From positions 1 to 64,000 of the forward strand of contig LNFI01000027.1 in assembly GCA_001464615.1 (NCBI GenBank): DNA of 64,000 nt, read 5' to 3'. A program made the translations under genes and the position numbers. Positions within the stretch are counted from its first letter, which is position 1, and each line of letters starts with the position of its first letter. The stretch comes from Sphingomonadales bacterium Ga0077557 (GTDB taxonomy: Bacteria > Pseudomonadota > Alphaproteobacteria > Sphingomonadales > Sphingomonadaceae). This document shows positions 34,889 to 45,184 of this stretch, one piece after another. The notes below the pieces were generated by a model. It worked only from the letters and a program-made list of their open reading frames with translations. It had not been told where the DNA came from and ran no database searches.

Positions 34889-36139
34889 GCGCAGCCAATA
34901 GAGCGGCAGCGCGGTCAGCATCAAGGCGATGCTGAGCAGCAGCGCCTCCATGCCCGATCCCCACAACACCCAGGCCGAAAACGCCATGCCGACCACCGCA
35001 AGCGGGCGAACGATGCCAAACGCCAGTGCCGCAGCGCAGGCACCGAAATAGAACCACACCGTCGCCGCCGTCGTTAGTTGCAACATGAAGGTGAGCACAT
35101 CGGTCATGCCGGGAATCGCGCCCGACAGCACCAACAGGCTGGCGACGGCGCTCGACAGCAGCATAGCGATGATCGGCACGTCGCGATCCGTAGTCCGCCC
35201 CAGAACCGCCGGGATTATGCCAGCGCGGGCCATGCCCAGCGGCAGCTCGCCCTGCATCAACACCCAGCCATTAAGGCACCCTATCGCCGCGATCGACGCA
35301 AAGGCAGCAATGACGAGACCGGCGCCACGCCCCCAGAAATTTTCGACAAACATCGCAATCGGCGCATCGGACGCAGCAACCATCGCTTCGGGCAAGGCAA
35401 GCACGATGCCGTTGCACAGAATGATGTATAAGATCCCCGTCAGCAGCGTGCCGACCAAGGTCGCCCGCAGCACGTTGCGCGCTGGATCGCGCACGCGCTC
35501 TGCTGCCAGCGACGCGCATTCGAACCCGACGAGCGGAAAAAAGGCAAGCGTCAGCACCATCGTGAACTTACCCGCATCAAACGGCGTATGCGGGTTAGCC
35601 GAGAACCGCGCCGGATCGACCACGGACAGGCCAGCGAGGATCGCCGCGACCGCCACCAGCGGCAGCAATTTCAGCACCGTCGTCAGCACTTGAAACCGGC
35701 CAGCCCCCTTTGCCCCGCCAAAATTGAGCGCGGTCAGCGCCCAGATCAATGCCGCCGCCGCCATCGCGGTGGCGAGCGGCGTGGCGGTGAGCGCGGGGAA
35801 AAACTGCGCGCCATAGCGTACCGCCGTCAACGCGATGATGGCATTGGCCGAACAGATGCCGACCCAATAGCTCCAGCCGACCAGCAACCCTGGTAACGGC
35901 CCCAGCCCCTCCGCCACGATGGCAATTGTGCCGGTCGCATCGGGGCGCGCAGCCGTCAGCCGGGAAAGGACATAGGCCAACAGCAAAGCGCCCGGAATGG
36001 CGACGAGCCAAGCGGCCGCCCCCGTCCAGCCGAACGGCGCAAGCTGCGCTGGCTGGACAAAAATGCCCGAGCCGATCATCCCGCCAACGACCAGCGCGGT
36101 TGCCGTCCAGAAGCCGAATGGTCGTGATTGCGTGGTCAT
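34853..36139 (-). CDS. APC-family amino acid permease
   Basis: A 428-residue carrier with about 12 membrane helices. The first helix carries VVGGMIGSGIF, the substrate-binding unwound motif of the amino acid-polyamine-organocation superfamily. FFPLVGFECASLAAERVRDPARNVLRA is the helix 6-7 region typical of the arginine/agmatine and putrescine-like subgroup. It lies 66 bases downstream of the GH42 gene on the same strand, but its function does not obviously link to galactosides. Cargo unknown. Confidence 0.9.
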   Translation of the reverse strand: MTTQSRPFGFWTATALVVGGMIGSGIFVQPAQLAPFGWTGAAAWLVAIPGALLLAYVLSRLTAARPDATGTIAIVAEGLGPLPGLLVGWSYWVGICSANAIIALTAVRYGAQFFPALTATPLATAMAAAALIWALTALNFGGAKGAGRFQVLTTVLKLLPLVAVAAILAGLSVVDPARFSANPHTPFDAGKFTMVLTLAFFPLVGFECASLAAERVRDPARNVLRATLVGTLLTGILYIILCNGIVLALPEAMVAASDAPIAMFVENFWGRGAGLVIAAFASIAAIGCLNGWVLMQGELPLGMARAGIIPAVLGRTTDRDVPIIAMLLSSAVASLLVLSGAIPGMTDVLTFMLQLTTAATVWFYFGACAAALAFGIVRPLAVVGMAFSAWVLWGSGMEALLLSIALMLTALPLYWLRSGRRPLTKQPA

Positions 36140-36205
36140 GTACGCTACCCCCGAAAGCCCGACCGCGAAGGAAGCATGTTTATGGGTCAGGCGATAGCCC
36201 GGCCT

Positions 36206-38134
36206 TCAATCGCGCCACGCGGCGACGCCGGTAGAGGGCAGCAACCGATCACCGATGATCAGCGGCGCGCCGACGAAATCGGTGATATCGACCGGCTCTG
36301 GCCCATAGTTGAAAGCAAAGGTCATATCACCTGCCCGCCGCAATCTAATATCGCAGGGCAGCGTTGTGACGGCAACGCCAGACTCTGACGCCATCATGCT
36401 CAGCAGCCGTTCTAACAGTGCCGCATCGGGCCAGCCCGCTAGATAGCGCAGCGCGCCCTGCCGATAAACGATGCCCCGTCCGTCTCGCACTGCGATCTCG
36501 GGCTCGAGCGCGGTTTCGACATGCTCGAACCAGCGCGCGACGGTAAAGCCATCGCCTTGCTCGACCAGCCCCTCGCGGAGCGATTCCACGCGGGGGATCG
36601 TGATCGGAAGGACATCGCGCAGCGGCCCCGGTGGCAGCCCTTCCGGAATCTGGAAGTCACGCGTTCGGCTGCCGCTACGCGGGCCGAACAGCACCGGCAC
36701 GCCCAGCCCCGTCAGCCGTTCGGTCAGCGCCGGATCGAGGATCGGCAGTGACGGCGCGACGACCAGCTTGTAGCCGTCGAGCGGGGCACCGGACGGCAGG
36801 ATATCGACATCCAACCCCATCTGCCGAAGTGCCGAGTAGAAGGCGAAGACCAGCTCCATATAGCGAAAACTGCGTCCCTGCGGTTGCGCCTCGAACAGCC
36901 AAGCGGCTTCGTAGGAAAACAGCAGCGCGACCGATTTGGGCGGCGCGCCGAGATCGCCCAGCATAGCCAGATCGCCCGCCGCCGCCCGCGCCTCATGCGC
37001 GCCGACATCGTCGACGCTGTCGGGGCGGAGCAGCCCGGCATGGTGCATTTCCTGCGCAAACGGGGCCTGTCGCCAGCGGAAATAGCTGACCAGTTCCGCG
37101 CCGTGTGCGGCTGCCTCCAGCGTCCAGAGCCGGACCATGCCGGGGAGTGGTGCTGGGTTGTGCGCGGCCCAGTTCACCGGGCCGGGCTGCTGCTCCATCA
37201 CCCACCAACGCCCCTTGGCGCAGCCGCGATAGAGATCGTGGTGGAAGGCGGCGATGTCGGGGTGGCCTTGCCGCGCGTAACGCAGCTTGTCGTCGCGCCC
37301 AAACCAGAATTGTTCGAGAAAGCCGATCGGGTAGCTGTCCCATGTCGCCACATCGAGATCGCGAGAAACGGCGTGGTGATCGAATTCGGTGAAGAAGCCC
37401 ATATAGTTATGGACGATATCGCGACCCGGCGAACCGCTGCGCAGGAGATCAACCTGCAGCCGGTTGAACGTCACGACCTCGTCGGAGGCGAAGCGGCGAT
37501 AATCGAGGACATGCGCCGGATTGGGTTCGGTGACGGTCAAATGCGGCGGATCGATCTCGGCGAAGGACCGGTATTCCTGGCTCCAGAAGACATTGCCCCA
37601 GGCAGTGTTGAGCGCAGCCACATCTTGATATTGGCGCTCCAACCAGCGGCGGAAGCCTTGCGCGGCGCTTTCTGAATAGCTGACGATCGTATCGTGGCAG
37701 CCATATTCATTGTCGGTCTGCCACGCGACGATGCCGGGGTGGTTGCCATAGCGCTCCGCCAGCGCAGCCGTGATCCGCGCGCATTCGCCGCGATAGCCGA
37801 GATGCGAGAAGCAATAATGCCGCCGCGAGCCAAAGCGCCGCTCCTGCCCGTTAGCATCGATGGCCAGCATGTCGGGCATTTTGTTGACGAGCCATTTGGG
37901 CGGCGTCGCGGTGGGCGTACCGAGGATGATCCCAAGCCCGGCGGCGTGGAGCGTATCAATCGCGCGGTCGAGCCAGCCCCAGTCGTAGCGCCAGGGTTGC
38001 GGTTCGATCCGGCTCCAGGCGAATTCGCCGATCCGTACGCGCGTCAGACCCATCTCGACCATGCGGCGTGCGTCATCGGCCCAAATCTCTTCGGGCCAAT
38101 GTTCGGGATAATAGCAGCAGCCCAGGCGCATCAT
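36206..38134 (-). CDS. GH42 beta-galactosidase
   Basis: A 642-residue glycoside hydrolase of family 42 with the N-terminal CCYYPEHWPEEIW motif. The acid/base Glu lies in TDNEYGCHD (near 143) and the nucleophile Glu in WWVMEQQPGPVNW (near 313). Three-domain length is normal. No signal peptide, so it is cytoplasmic. It overlaps the alpha-galactosidase gene upstream (ATGA at 38131-38134), so beta- and alpha-linked galactosides are handled by one transcript. Products feed GalK and GalT, encoded divergently. Confidence 0.95.
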   Translation of the reverse strand: MMRLGCCYYPEHWPEEIWADDARRMVEMGLTRVRIGEFAWSRIEPQPWRYDWGWLDRAIDTLHAAGLGIILGTPTATPPKWLVNKMPDMLAIDANGQERRFGSRRHYCFSHLGYRGECARITAALAERYGNHPGIVAWQTDNEYGCHDTIVSYSESAAQGFRRWLERQYQDVAALNTAWGNVFWSQEYRSFAEIDPPHLTVTEPNPAHVLDYRRFASDEVVTFNRLQVDLLRSGSPGRDIVHNYMGFFTEFDHHAVSRDLDVATWDSYPIGFLEQFWFGRDDKLRYARQGHPDIAAFHHDLYRGCAKGRWWVMEQQPGPVNWAAHNPAPLPGMVRLWTLEAAAHGAELVSYFRWRQAPFAQEMHHAGLLRPDSVDDVGAHEARAAAGDLAMLGDLGAPPKSVALLFSYEAAWLFEAQPQGRSFRYMELVFAFYSALRQMGLDVDILPSGAPLDGYKLVVAPSLPILDPALTERLTGLGVPVLFGPRSGSRTRDFQIPEGLPPGPLRDVLPITIPRVESLREGLVEQGDGFTVARWFEHVETALEPEIAVRDGRGIVYRQGALRYLAGWPDAALLERLLSMMASESGVAVTTLPCDIRLRRAGDMTFAFNYGPEPVDITDFVGAPLIIGDRLLPSTGVAAWRD

Positions 38135-40224
38135 GCGGGTTCATCCTCTTGGTCAAACGCAACCAGCCAGGCGGTTGCCGGGCGCGACAGCGGCAGCACT
38201 AGGCCAGTGTCGCGCAACAGGCGGCCGCTGAGCAGCTGACCCGCAACGCCATTTGGTGGCTTTGGTCCCGCGAGCGGGAAAGTGACGATGTAGCGGCGAT
38301 CGGCTGGCAGCCCCGGGAAACGGACGGGTCCTGCGTTGTAATCGGTTGCCATGTCCGCGCGCGCGACCAGTGCCAGCGCCTTGCCATCCCGTTCGATCAG
38401 CGTGCCGAACAGGCCAGGGTCGTCAAAGGCGATTTCGTAGAGGGTGCCATTGTGCAGCAGATCGCGATACTGCTTGTAGCAGGCGATATGCGCGGCAAGC
38501 GTTGCCCGGTCAGCGTCACTCATCGCCGCCGGATCGGCCTCCACCCCCATATGCCCGAACAGCGCGACCTTAGCGCGGAAGTCTATTGGCAGTATGCGCC
38601 CGGTGATCGGGTTGGGGCTGGGGCCGACATGGTTGCCCATCACCTCGGGCGGCAGGAACAGGCTCCAGGCGCGGTTGATGCGCAAGCGTTCGATCGCGTC
38701 ATTATTGTCGCTCGGCCAGACGCGGTGGCAGCGGCTGAGCATGCCATAATCGATCCGCCCACCGCCACTCGCGCAACTTTCAATCTCAACATTTGGGTGC
38801 GCGGCGCGGAGCCGATCGATCAGCGCATAGAGCGCCAGCGTCTGGTTGTGACCAGCACCGTCATTGGGGAAGTGCTCACGGTTGTGATCCCATTTGAGAT
38901 AGGCGATGCGATGCACCGAAAGCAGCCCGTCGAGCACACCGAACAGATGGTCGCTCACCTCGGGCTTCGCCAGATCGAGCACCAATTGGTGCCGCTGCGT
39001 CGGGCGATAAACGCCGGGCCGATGCAGGCACCAATCGGGATACGCGCGGTACAGATCGCTGTCCGGACTGACCATTTCGGGTTCGACCCACAGGCCGAAA
39101 TCCATGCCGAGTGCTGTGACATGATCGATCAACGGGGTCAGACCGTTCGGGAATAGCCGGGAGTCCGGCGTCCAATCGCCGAGGCTGGTGGTGTCGTCCC
39201 GCCGCCCGGTGAACCAGCCATCATCGACGATAAAGCGTTCGATTCCGATCGCGGCGGCGTCGCTCGCCAACCGCATCAGGCTCGCCTCGTTCATGTCGAA
39301 GGCGAGCGCCTCCCAGCTGTTGAGATGGACACGGCGGGGGCCCCAATTGGCGCGACCGGTTAACACATCGGATCGCACATGCGTGTGCAGGGCACGACGC
39401 ACTTCATTTCGCCCACCATCAACAATCGCCAGCACCGCATCGGGGGTCGTGAAGCGCGCACCGGGGGCAAGGATGATCTCGCCCGGATCGTACCGCGCAC
39501 CCATTTGCAGAATCGCCCCATCGGCATCGCGCTCAATGACGGTTTCATGGTCGCCGCTCCAGGCGAGATGAAGCGCGATGGCACGGCCATGATCCGCGCT
39601 GAAACCGCCGTCATGCGCGATCAACCAATTGGCCCCGCCAAAACCCGGCCGCCCGCCGCGCGACTCTCCGCCGCTTCGGCCATGCGGGATCGGCGCAGTC
39701 ACCTGATGCATTTCGCCTGCCCAATGACCGTGAAAGCGCGTCGCGTACGTCGCCCAGCCGGGCAGCGGCAGCGCGATGCTGGCAAGGCGGTCGATGGCAA
39801 GCGGGGTATCTCCCGCATTGATGATCGTCGCGCTCGCCCGGATGATATCACCCGCACCAATCCGCCAATCGACAAGCACGCGGAGCCCGGCGACCAAATC
39901 CTCCAGCGCGATATGCGCAGATCGATCCGCAATCCGCGCGCCGCTGCCAAGCACTAGATTGGTGGGCAAGGCAGCCATGCCGCGACGCAGTGCCATGGCG
40001 GGCAACCCCAAATAACCGCGACCCAGCTGCGGCCAGATCGTCGCGAGATCGGGGACATCAGGCTGCGACCCGTGCCGCTTGGGGCGAACCGCCAGCCGCA
40101 GCGCGTGGAGGTCTTCGTCGTCGGGGAGTTTGCCGTCGACATGAAGCAGCGACGGCGGCGCACCGGCCAATGCATCAAACACGATCGTGATTGCGGTGCC
40201 GTCTATGCGCTGTGGACTCTCCAT
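38131..40224 (-). CDS. GH36 alpha-galactosidase
   Basis: A 697-residue family 36 hydrolase. The nucleophile Asp is in YLKWDHNRE (near 447) and the acid/base Asp in VWPSDNNDAIERL (near 515); WVEPEMVSPDSDLYRAYPDW and CASGGGRIDYGML are further family marks. No signal peptide. It removes alpha-1,6-galactose from raffinose-family sugars or melibiose. First gene of the leftward galactoside operon. Confidence 0.95.
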   Translation of the reverse strand: MESPQRIDGTAITIVFDALAGAPPSLLHVDGKLPDDEDLHALRLAVRPKRHGSQPDVPDLATIWPQLGRGYLGLPAMALRRGMAALPTNLVLGSGARIADRSAHIALEDLVAGLRVLVDWRIGAGDIIRASATIINAGDTPLAIDRLASIALPLPGWATYATRFHGHWAGEMHQVTAPIPHGRSGGESRGGRPGFGGANWLIAHDGGFSADHGRAIALHLAWSGDHETVIERDADGAILQMGARYDPGEIILAPGARFTTPDAVLAIVDGGRNEVRRALHTHVRSDVLTGRANWGPRRVHLNSWEALAFDMNEASLMRLASDAAAIGIERFIVDDGWFTGRRDDTTSLGDWTPDSRLFPNGLTPLIDHVTALGMDFGLWVEPEMVSPDSDLYRAYPDWCLHRPGVYRPTQRHQLVLDLAKPEVSDHLFGVLDGLLSVHRIAYLKWDHNREHFPNDGAGHNQTLALYALIDRLRAAHPNVEIESCASGGGRIDYGMLSRCHRVWPSDNNDAIERLRINRAWSLFLPPEVMGNHVGPSPNPITGRILPIDFRAKVALFGHMGVEADPAAMSDADRATLAAHIACYKQYRDLLHNGTLYEIAFDDPGLFGTLIERDGKALALVARADMATDYNAGPVRFPGLPADRRYIVTFPLAGPKPPNGVAGQLLSGRLLRDTGLVLPLSRPATAWLVAFDQEDEPA

Positions 40225-40309
40225 CCGGTAACCCTTGCCACGCTCGCGCTTGCACGCAAGGTGCTAGCCCCTATGGTCGCGTGAAAATCAGCGCGGGGAG
40301 TAGGTTGGC
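40225..40309. promoter_or_regulatory. Divergent galactoside control region with CTTGC-AC-GCAAG dyad
   Basis: The 85-base gap between the alpha-galactosidase and symporter genes contains CTTGCACGCAAG at 40249-40260, an inverted repeat like the CTTGCGCAAG of the glucan locus (16358-16367). GGGGAG lies about 12 bases before the symporter ATG. A shared or related LacI-type regulator is possible, but none is encoded nearby. Confidence 0.35.
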
Positions 40310-41767
40310 ATGGCATTGAATGGCGGCGTCCAGATGGGCGTGGCGATCCTGTTGCTCGCCGCGATTGGCCTGGCGACCTGGCTGAAGGTACGCAGCGCCC
40401 GGCACGACGGTAGCGAGAAGGACGTCTATCTGGCGGGCGGGGGCTTAAGCTGGGTGTTCGTCGCGGGATCGATCACGCTCACCAATTTATCGACCGATCA
40501 GCTCGTCGGCATGAACGGCAACCAGATGTTGCTGCTCGCCTGGTGGGAAATTTCGGGCTTTATCGGGCTGCTGATTCTCGCCTTCATCTTCGTGCCAATC
40601 TATTATCGCAACGACTGCACAACCGTCACCGAGCTGCTCGACCGGCGCTATAAGGGGGATACAAGGAGCGTTCGGATGTTGATTTCGGCGCTGTTCCTGT
40701 TCGGCAACATCCTGATCTACCTGCCGGCAGGGCTGTATAGCGGTGCGTTGTTCCTGGAATCGCTGTTCGGCGACGGCGCGCCGCTGATCGTTTTTGCGAT
40801 TATCCTGGCAGTGATCAGCGCGGCCTATACCATCTTGGGCGGCCTGCGCGCGGTGGCGGTGATGGACACCTATTCAGGCTTTGGCGTGCTGGCGATTGCG
40901 GTGCTGATTGTCGTTCTGGCGCTGGCGGCGGTGAATTATGACTTGTTCGGCGGGGTGCCGGCAGAGCGCACATCAATGATTGGCGGGCCGGATTCGCCGA
41001 TCCCGTTCCACACGCTGTTCACCGGCATGATCTTCATCCAGATCTTCTATTGGTCGACGAACCAGAACATCACCCAAAAGGCGATGACCGCGCCGACGGT
41101 GCGTGAGGCGCAAAAGGGCGTGCTGGCAGCGGCGGCGATCCGCATCATGATCATCCCCATCATCGTCACGGTGCCGGGGGTGGTGGCGTTCAAGCTGATC
41201 GGCGATGTCGGCGACAAAGCCTATGGGCTGCTGGTCGCGCAGGTGCTGCCGGGCTGGCTGTCGGGTGCCTTCGCGGCGATGATCGCCGCGGCGGTGATCG
41301 CGCATACCAGCGCGGTGCTCAATTCAACCGTCGCGCTCTATGCGGTCGATTTCCACAAACCGTTTTTCGGCGAAGCTGCCGATAATTGGCGCCTGAGCAT
41401 GATCGTGACGATCATCGTGACGATTTCGTCGGTGCTGCTGGTGCCGGTCTATGAGAACGCGACCAGCATCATCAATCTGCTGCAGCAATTAAACGGGCTG
41501 TCGTCGATGCCGATCCTGTCCGCCTTCGTCGTCGGGCTGATGTTTAGGGGGGTCGGCGCGAGTGCAGCAACGTCGGGCGTGGTTTGGGGCGTGGCGCTTT
41601 ACGCGGTTTATAGCTTCGGCCTGCAACCGGCGGGGATCGTGACGCTGCACTATATCGATTTCATGGTGATCACCCTGGTGAGTTCGGTGCTGTTCGCGCT
41701 GGCGGTCAATCGCTTTGCGCTGGGGCGGCGGGCTGAGTTCGTCGGCTGGAAACGGGCGACGGCGTGA
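40310..41767 (+). CDS. Sodium/sugar symporter (SSS family)
   Basis: A 485-residue membrane transporter of the solute:sodium symporter family, with about 13 helices. Family features are [29 protein letters not shown] near residue 43, the [10 protein letters not shown] helix, [20 protein letters not shown] near 180 and the C-terminal [21 protein letters not shown]. It is close to bacterial galactose/glucose symporters of the vSGLT kind. First gene of a galT-galK operon (GTGA overlap with galT), so galactose or a galactoside is the probable cargo. Confidence 0.9.
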   Translation: MALNGGVQMGVAILLLAAIGLATWLKVRSARHDGSEKDVYLAGGGLSWVFVAGSITLTNLSTDQLVGMNGNQMLLLAWWEISGFIGLLILAFIFVPIYYRNDCTTVTELLDRRYKGDTRSVRMLISALFLFGNILIYLPAGLYSGALFLESLFGDGAPLIVFAIILAVISAAYTILGGLRAVAVMDTYSGFGVLAIAVLIVVLALAAVNYDLFGGVPAERTSMIGGPDSPIPFHTLFTGMIFIQIFYWSTNQNITQKAMTAPTVREAQKGVLAAAAIRIMIIPIIVTVPGVVAFKLIGDVGDKAYGLLVAQVLPGWLSGAFAAMIAAAVIAHTSAVLNSTVALYAVDFHKPFFGEAADNWRLSMIVTIIVTISSVLLVPVYENATSIINLLQQLNGLSSMPILSAFVVGLMFRGVGASAATSGVVWGVALYAVYSFGLQPAGIVTLHYIDFMVITLVSSVLFALAVNRFALGRRAEFVGWKRATA

Positions 41768-42783
41768 CGCTGGCGACTGACCAGCCGCACCGACGGCGCA
41801 ACCCGCTGAACGGGCGCTGGGTGCTGGTCTCGCCGCACCGGCTGGCACGACCCTGGCAGGGTCAGGAGGATGCGCCCGACCGGAGCACGGGGCCGTCCTA
41901 TGATTCAGGCTGTTATCTCTGCCCCGGCAATGAACGTGCCGGCGGCCATCGCAACCCCGATTATGCCGGCACCTTCGTTTTCGACAACGACTTCGCCGCC
42001 ATGCTGCCCAGTACCGCAGAGGCCGCAACCGAAGACCCGCTCTTCGCTGCCGAACAGGCGCGCGGGGTGGCGCGAGTGATTTGCTATTCGCCCGATCATG
42101 CGCTGACGATGCCCGAGCTGTCGCAGGCGGCGGTGCGCGGGATTATCGATTGCTGGTGCGCGCAAAGTGCGGCGCTGGGCGCGACCTATCGATCGGTGCA
42201 AGTCTTCGAAAACAAGGGCGCGATGATGGGCTGTTCGAACCCGCATCCGCACGGGCAAATCTGGGCGACGGCGCATCTGCCAGATGAGGCAGCCACCGAG
42301 GATAGGACACAGCGCAGCTATCGGGATCAGCACAACGCCCCGATGCTGGTCGATCTCGCGGCGCGCGAAGCGGGCGGCGAGCGGCAGGTTGCGGCCAATG
42401 ACGATTGGCTGGCGATCGTGCCCTATTGGGCGAGCTGGCCATTCGAAACGCTGTTGCTGCCGCGTTTCGGCGTGCAGCGCATGCCCGATCTCGCGCCCAA
42501 TCAGCGCGACAGCCTGGCTGATATCCTGCGCCGGCTGACCGCGCGCTATGACAATCTGTTCGCCACGCGCTTTCCCTATTCGATGGGCTGGCACGGCGCG
42601 CCCTTTGGCGATGCCGACGTGACGCATTGGCAGCTCCACGCGCATTTCTATCCGCCGCTGCTGCGCTCGGCGAGCGTGCGCAAGTTCATGGTTGGCTATG
42701 AAATGCTCGCCGAACCGCAGCGCGACCTGACGCCCGAAGCCGCCGCCGCGATGCTGCGCGCGGTGCCGGATGTGCTGGCATGA
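41764..42783 (+). CDS. galT: Galactose-1-phosphate uridylyltransferase
   Basis: A 339-residue Leloir-pathway enzyme that exchanges UMP between UDP-glucose and galactose-1-phosphate. The active site [11 protein letters not shown] holds the nucleophile His163; C50 and C53 (CYLC) are metal ligands. The GTG start overlaps the symporter stop (GTGA), and the 3' end overlaps galK (ATGA). Confidence 0.96.
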   Translation: MTLATDQPHRRRNPLNGRWVLVSPHRLARPWQGQEDAPDRSTGPSYDSGCYLCPGNERAGGHRNPDYAGTFVFDNDFAAMLPSTAEAATEDPLFAAEQARGVARVICYSPDHALTMPELSQAAVRGIIDCWCAQSAALGATYRSVQVFENKGAMMGCSNPHPHGQIWATAHLPDEAATEDRTQRSYRDQHNAPMLVDLAAREAGGERQVAANDDWLAIVPYWASWPFETLLLPRFGVQRMPDLAPNQRDSLADILRRLTARYDNLFATRFPYSMGWHGAPFGDADVTHWQLHAHFYPPLLRSASVRKFMVGYEMLAEPQRDLTPEAAAAMLRAVPDVLA

Positions 42784-43928
42784 CGGGGCCCAAAGAGCGT
42801 GCCGTCGCCGCTTATCGCGCGGCCTATGGCGAGGCCCCTGTCCGGCTGAGCTATGCGCCCGGCCGGGTCAATCTGATCGGCGAGCATACCGATTATAATG
42901 ACGGCTTCGTTTTTCCCTGCGCGATCGATCGGGGAACGGCGGTTGCCGTTGGTCCGGCTTCCGACGCGATGATCGACGTCGTGAGCGCTGATTATGGCGA
43001 GGCCGACCGGTTCGATCCCGCCGCGCCGTACGAGGCAGCACCGGGCTGGCGCACCCATGTTCGCGCTGTGGCGGGCGTGTTCCGCGCACGCGGCATTGCG
43101 ATCGGCGGCATGCGGATCGCGATTGCGGGCGACGTGCCGCAGGGGGCAGGCCTCTCCTCCTCCGCCTCGCTCGGCGTGGCGCTGGGCGCGACGTTCGACA
43201 TCGAGCGCGCGCTCAGCCCAACCGACCTCGCGCTGATCGCCCAGGCGGCGGAAAATGATTTTGTCGGCTGTGCCTGCGGGATCATGGACCAGCTGATCTC
43301 CGCGCGCGGCGAAGCGGGCGCGGCGCTGCTGATCGATTGCCGGTCGCTTGAGGCCAGATCGGTGCCGCTGCCCGCCGATATGGCCGTGCTGATCGTCCAT
43401 TCGGGCATCACGCGCGGGCTGGTCGACAGCGCCTATAATGAGCGCCGCGCGGCGTGCGAGGCGGTGGCGGCGCATTTCGGCATCGGCGCTTTGCGTGATC
43501 TGGATGCAGCGACGCTGGCGGCGGGCGAAGCCGCGCTCGACCCGGTTGCCTTTCGCCGGGCGCGCCATGTCGTGACCGAGAATGCGCGGACCTTGGCGAT
43601 GCCCGCCGTGCTCGCCGCGAGCGACTGGACCAGGATTGGCGCGCTGATGGCCGAATCGCACGCCTCAATGCGCGATGATTTCGAGATCACATTGCCCGAA
43701 ATCGATCAGCTCGCCGCGACGCTATCGGCAGCAACCGGCGGCGTCGGCGGCGCGCGGATGACGGGCGGCGGCTTTGGCGGCTGCGTCGTTGCGCTCACTC
43801 GGCAAGACCGTTTACCCGCACTGAGGCAGGCATCGCTCGACCATTTCGCTGCCATCGGCCGCGCGCCCGGCCTGATCCACGCCTGCCGCCCCAGCGCCGG
43901 GCTGGAGCGCTCCGGCTACCAGAACTGA
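42780..43928 (+). CDS. galK: Galactokinase
   Basis: A 382-residue GHMP kinase that phosphorylates galactose at C1. It has the galactokinase signature [19 protein letters not shown], the ATP loop [15 protein letters not shown], and the C-terminal [20 protein letters not shown]. The start overlaps galT. The last 13 bases overlap the convergent DUF427 gene. galE and galM are not in the window. Confidence 0.97.
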   Translation: MTGPKERAVAAYRAAYGEAPVRLSYAPGRVNLIGEHTDYNDGFVFPCAIDRGTAVAVGPASDAMIDVVSADYGEADRFDPAAPYEAAPGWRTHVRAVAGVFRARGIAIGGMRIAIAGDVPQGAGLSSSASLGVALGATFDIERALSPTDLALIAQAAENDFVGCACGIMDQLISARGEAGAALLIDCRSLEARSVPLPADMAVLIVHSGITRGLVDSAYNERRAACEAVAAHFGIGALRDLDAATLAAGEAALDPVAFRRARHVVTENARTLAMPAVLAASDWTRIGALMAESHASMRDDFEITLPEIDQLAATLSAATGGVGGARMTGGGFGGCVVALTRQDRLPALRQASLDHFAAIGRAPGLIHACRPSAGLERSGYQN

Positions 43929-44416
43929 GTCCCCGGTGGCCCCTTGAACGGGCCCGCGACTGCGCTGGTAATCCAGCCGCCGTAGAAGCCGCCCGGCTGT
44001 GGTGTCACCTGCTCACCATTCACAAAGCAGGCGTCTATCGGGCCTGCATAAAAGGCGATGTGATCGCGCAGCATTGCAAAGTTCGGGGTGGGTGCGGGAT
44101 AGGCCCAGCCGACGCGGCGTGCCCGCTTCGTCGGCCCGACAACGTCGAAATAACGCGCCTGCCCCTTCCATTCGCACATGCTCGCCGAGCCGCCGGCCAG
44201 TGCGAGCATCGCAGGATCAACATCGGCGGGCGGGAAATAATAGCTGGGCGGGTGGCTCGTCTCAAGTGTGCGGACGCCGTTTCGCGTCTCGGCCAGCAGC
44301 TTCCCGTCGAACAGAATGCGCAAATGAGCGTCGGTCAGCGCCGCAATCGCGGGACGCGGATAATCCCAAACGCTTTCCTGGCCGGGGCGGATGGGATCGG
44401 GAGTTGGGTGTTGCAT
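43916..44416 (-). CDS. DUF427 domain protein
   Basis: A 166-residue protein. The DUF427 core is seen in SVWDYPRPAIAAL, LRILFDGKLLAETRNGVRTLETSHPPSYYFP, CEWKGQARYFDV and WAYPAPTPNFAMLRDHIAFY. Here the domain is followed by about 40 residues ending [10 protein letters not shown]. The function is unknown; the domain is small, beta-rich and soluble. GGAGACC before the ATG supports the start. Confidence 0.9.
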   Translation of the reverse strand: MQHPTPDPIRPGQESVWDYPRPAIAALTDAHLRILFDGKLLAETRNGVRTLETSHPPSYYFPPADVDPAMLALAGGSASMCEWKGQARYFDVVGPTKRARRVGWAYPAPTPNFAMLRDHIAFYAGPIDACFVNGEQVTPQPGGFYGGWITSAVAGPFKGPPGTQFW

Positions 44417-44444
44417 GATTTGGTCTCCTTTTACCCATTACCTC

Positions 44445-44569
44445 CCCGTTCGGGCTGAGCCCTTCGACTGCCTGCCAAGGCAGGCGCTCAGGACTGGCTT
44501 CAGCCTGAAGGGCTGAAGTCGAAGGCCAGGCGGAACGCGTGCCCTTCGACTTCGCTCAGGGCGAACGGG
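44445..44569. repeat. Palindromic interspersed repeat, copy B
   Basis: A 125-base element with the same ends (CCCGTTCG/CGAACGGG), CTGAGC and CCTTCGACT blocks, and nested CCTGCCAAGGCAGG hairpin as copy A at 11427-11550. The centres differ more than the ends. It lies between the DUF427 promoter and a small membrane protein gene and does not touch coding sequence. Confidence 0.85.
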
Positions 44570-44607
44570 TTTGAGCGGTCATCCCCCACGCCGCCCTCCA
44601 CCACCCC

Positions 44608-45000
44608 TCAACCCGGCGGCGGCACCAGCCCCCAGCTCTTCATCAGCACCGCCTGCGCGACCATCACAATCAGCCAGTGGACGACATCGGCTATCACCAC
44701 GCGCGGCTCCAGCCCGCGATAGCTGAGCGTCACCGCCAACACCGGCAGCACGAAGCCCGCCCAGATCACCACGGCACTGCCCACCGCCATGATCCACGGG
44801 CTGGCCTTGTCCGGCGCTAGGATCAGCGCGCCCGCCAGAATCGACGCCAGCCAGAACTGCGCGAGCGCCGCCAGCACGATCAACCCCCGCGACGGCGGCT
44901 TTGCGCCCCAGCCGACGAGCAGATGGTGCGCCGCATCGATGCTCAGCCCCAGCGCAGCCGCGGCAAGAATGGGCATCAGGTTGAGGAGGATATAGACCAT
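44608..45000 (-). CDS. Small four-helix membrane protein
   Basis: A 130-residue integral membrane protein with about four helices (MVYILLNLMPILAAAALGLSI, then near 40-60, 70-95 and 105-122). Size and helix spacing resemble DUF1761-type proteins, but the match is not firm. The ATG at 44998-45000 with AGGAGG-like sequence on the minus side is preferred over a frame opening at 45078. It is divergent from the DEAD-box helicase. Confidence 0.65.
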   Translation of the reverse strand: MVYILLNLMPILAAAALGLSIDAAHHLLVGWGAKPPSRGLIVLAALAQFWLASILAGALILAPDKASPWIMAVGSAVVIWAGFVLPVLAVTLSYRGLEPRVVIADVVHWLIVMVAQAVLMKSWGLVPPPG

Positions 45001-45184
45001 CGGGTGCCCCAAACGGCCCTGAACTGGCCGACGCATCAGGCTATCCCCCCGCCCCCGCCCTGGCAACGGGCTACGCAAAACTTGACGCGGGGCCAGTTAT
45101 GGCGCATCGCCCGCTCGCTCGTCCGGTCCTTTTTGCCGAGACCCGCCCAGCCGCCCTTTTGCGGCGCATCCCAATTGGACGTCC

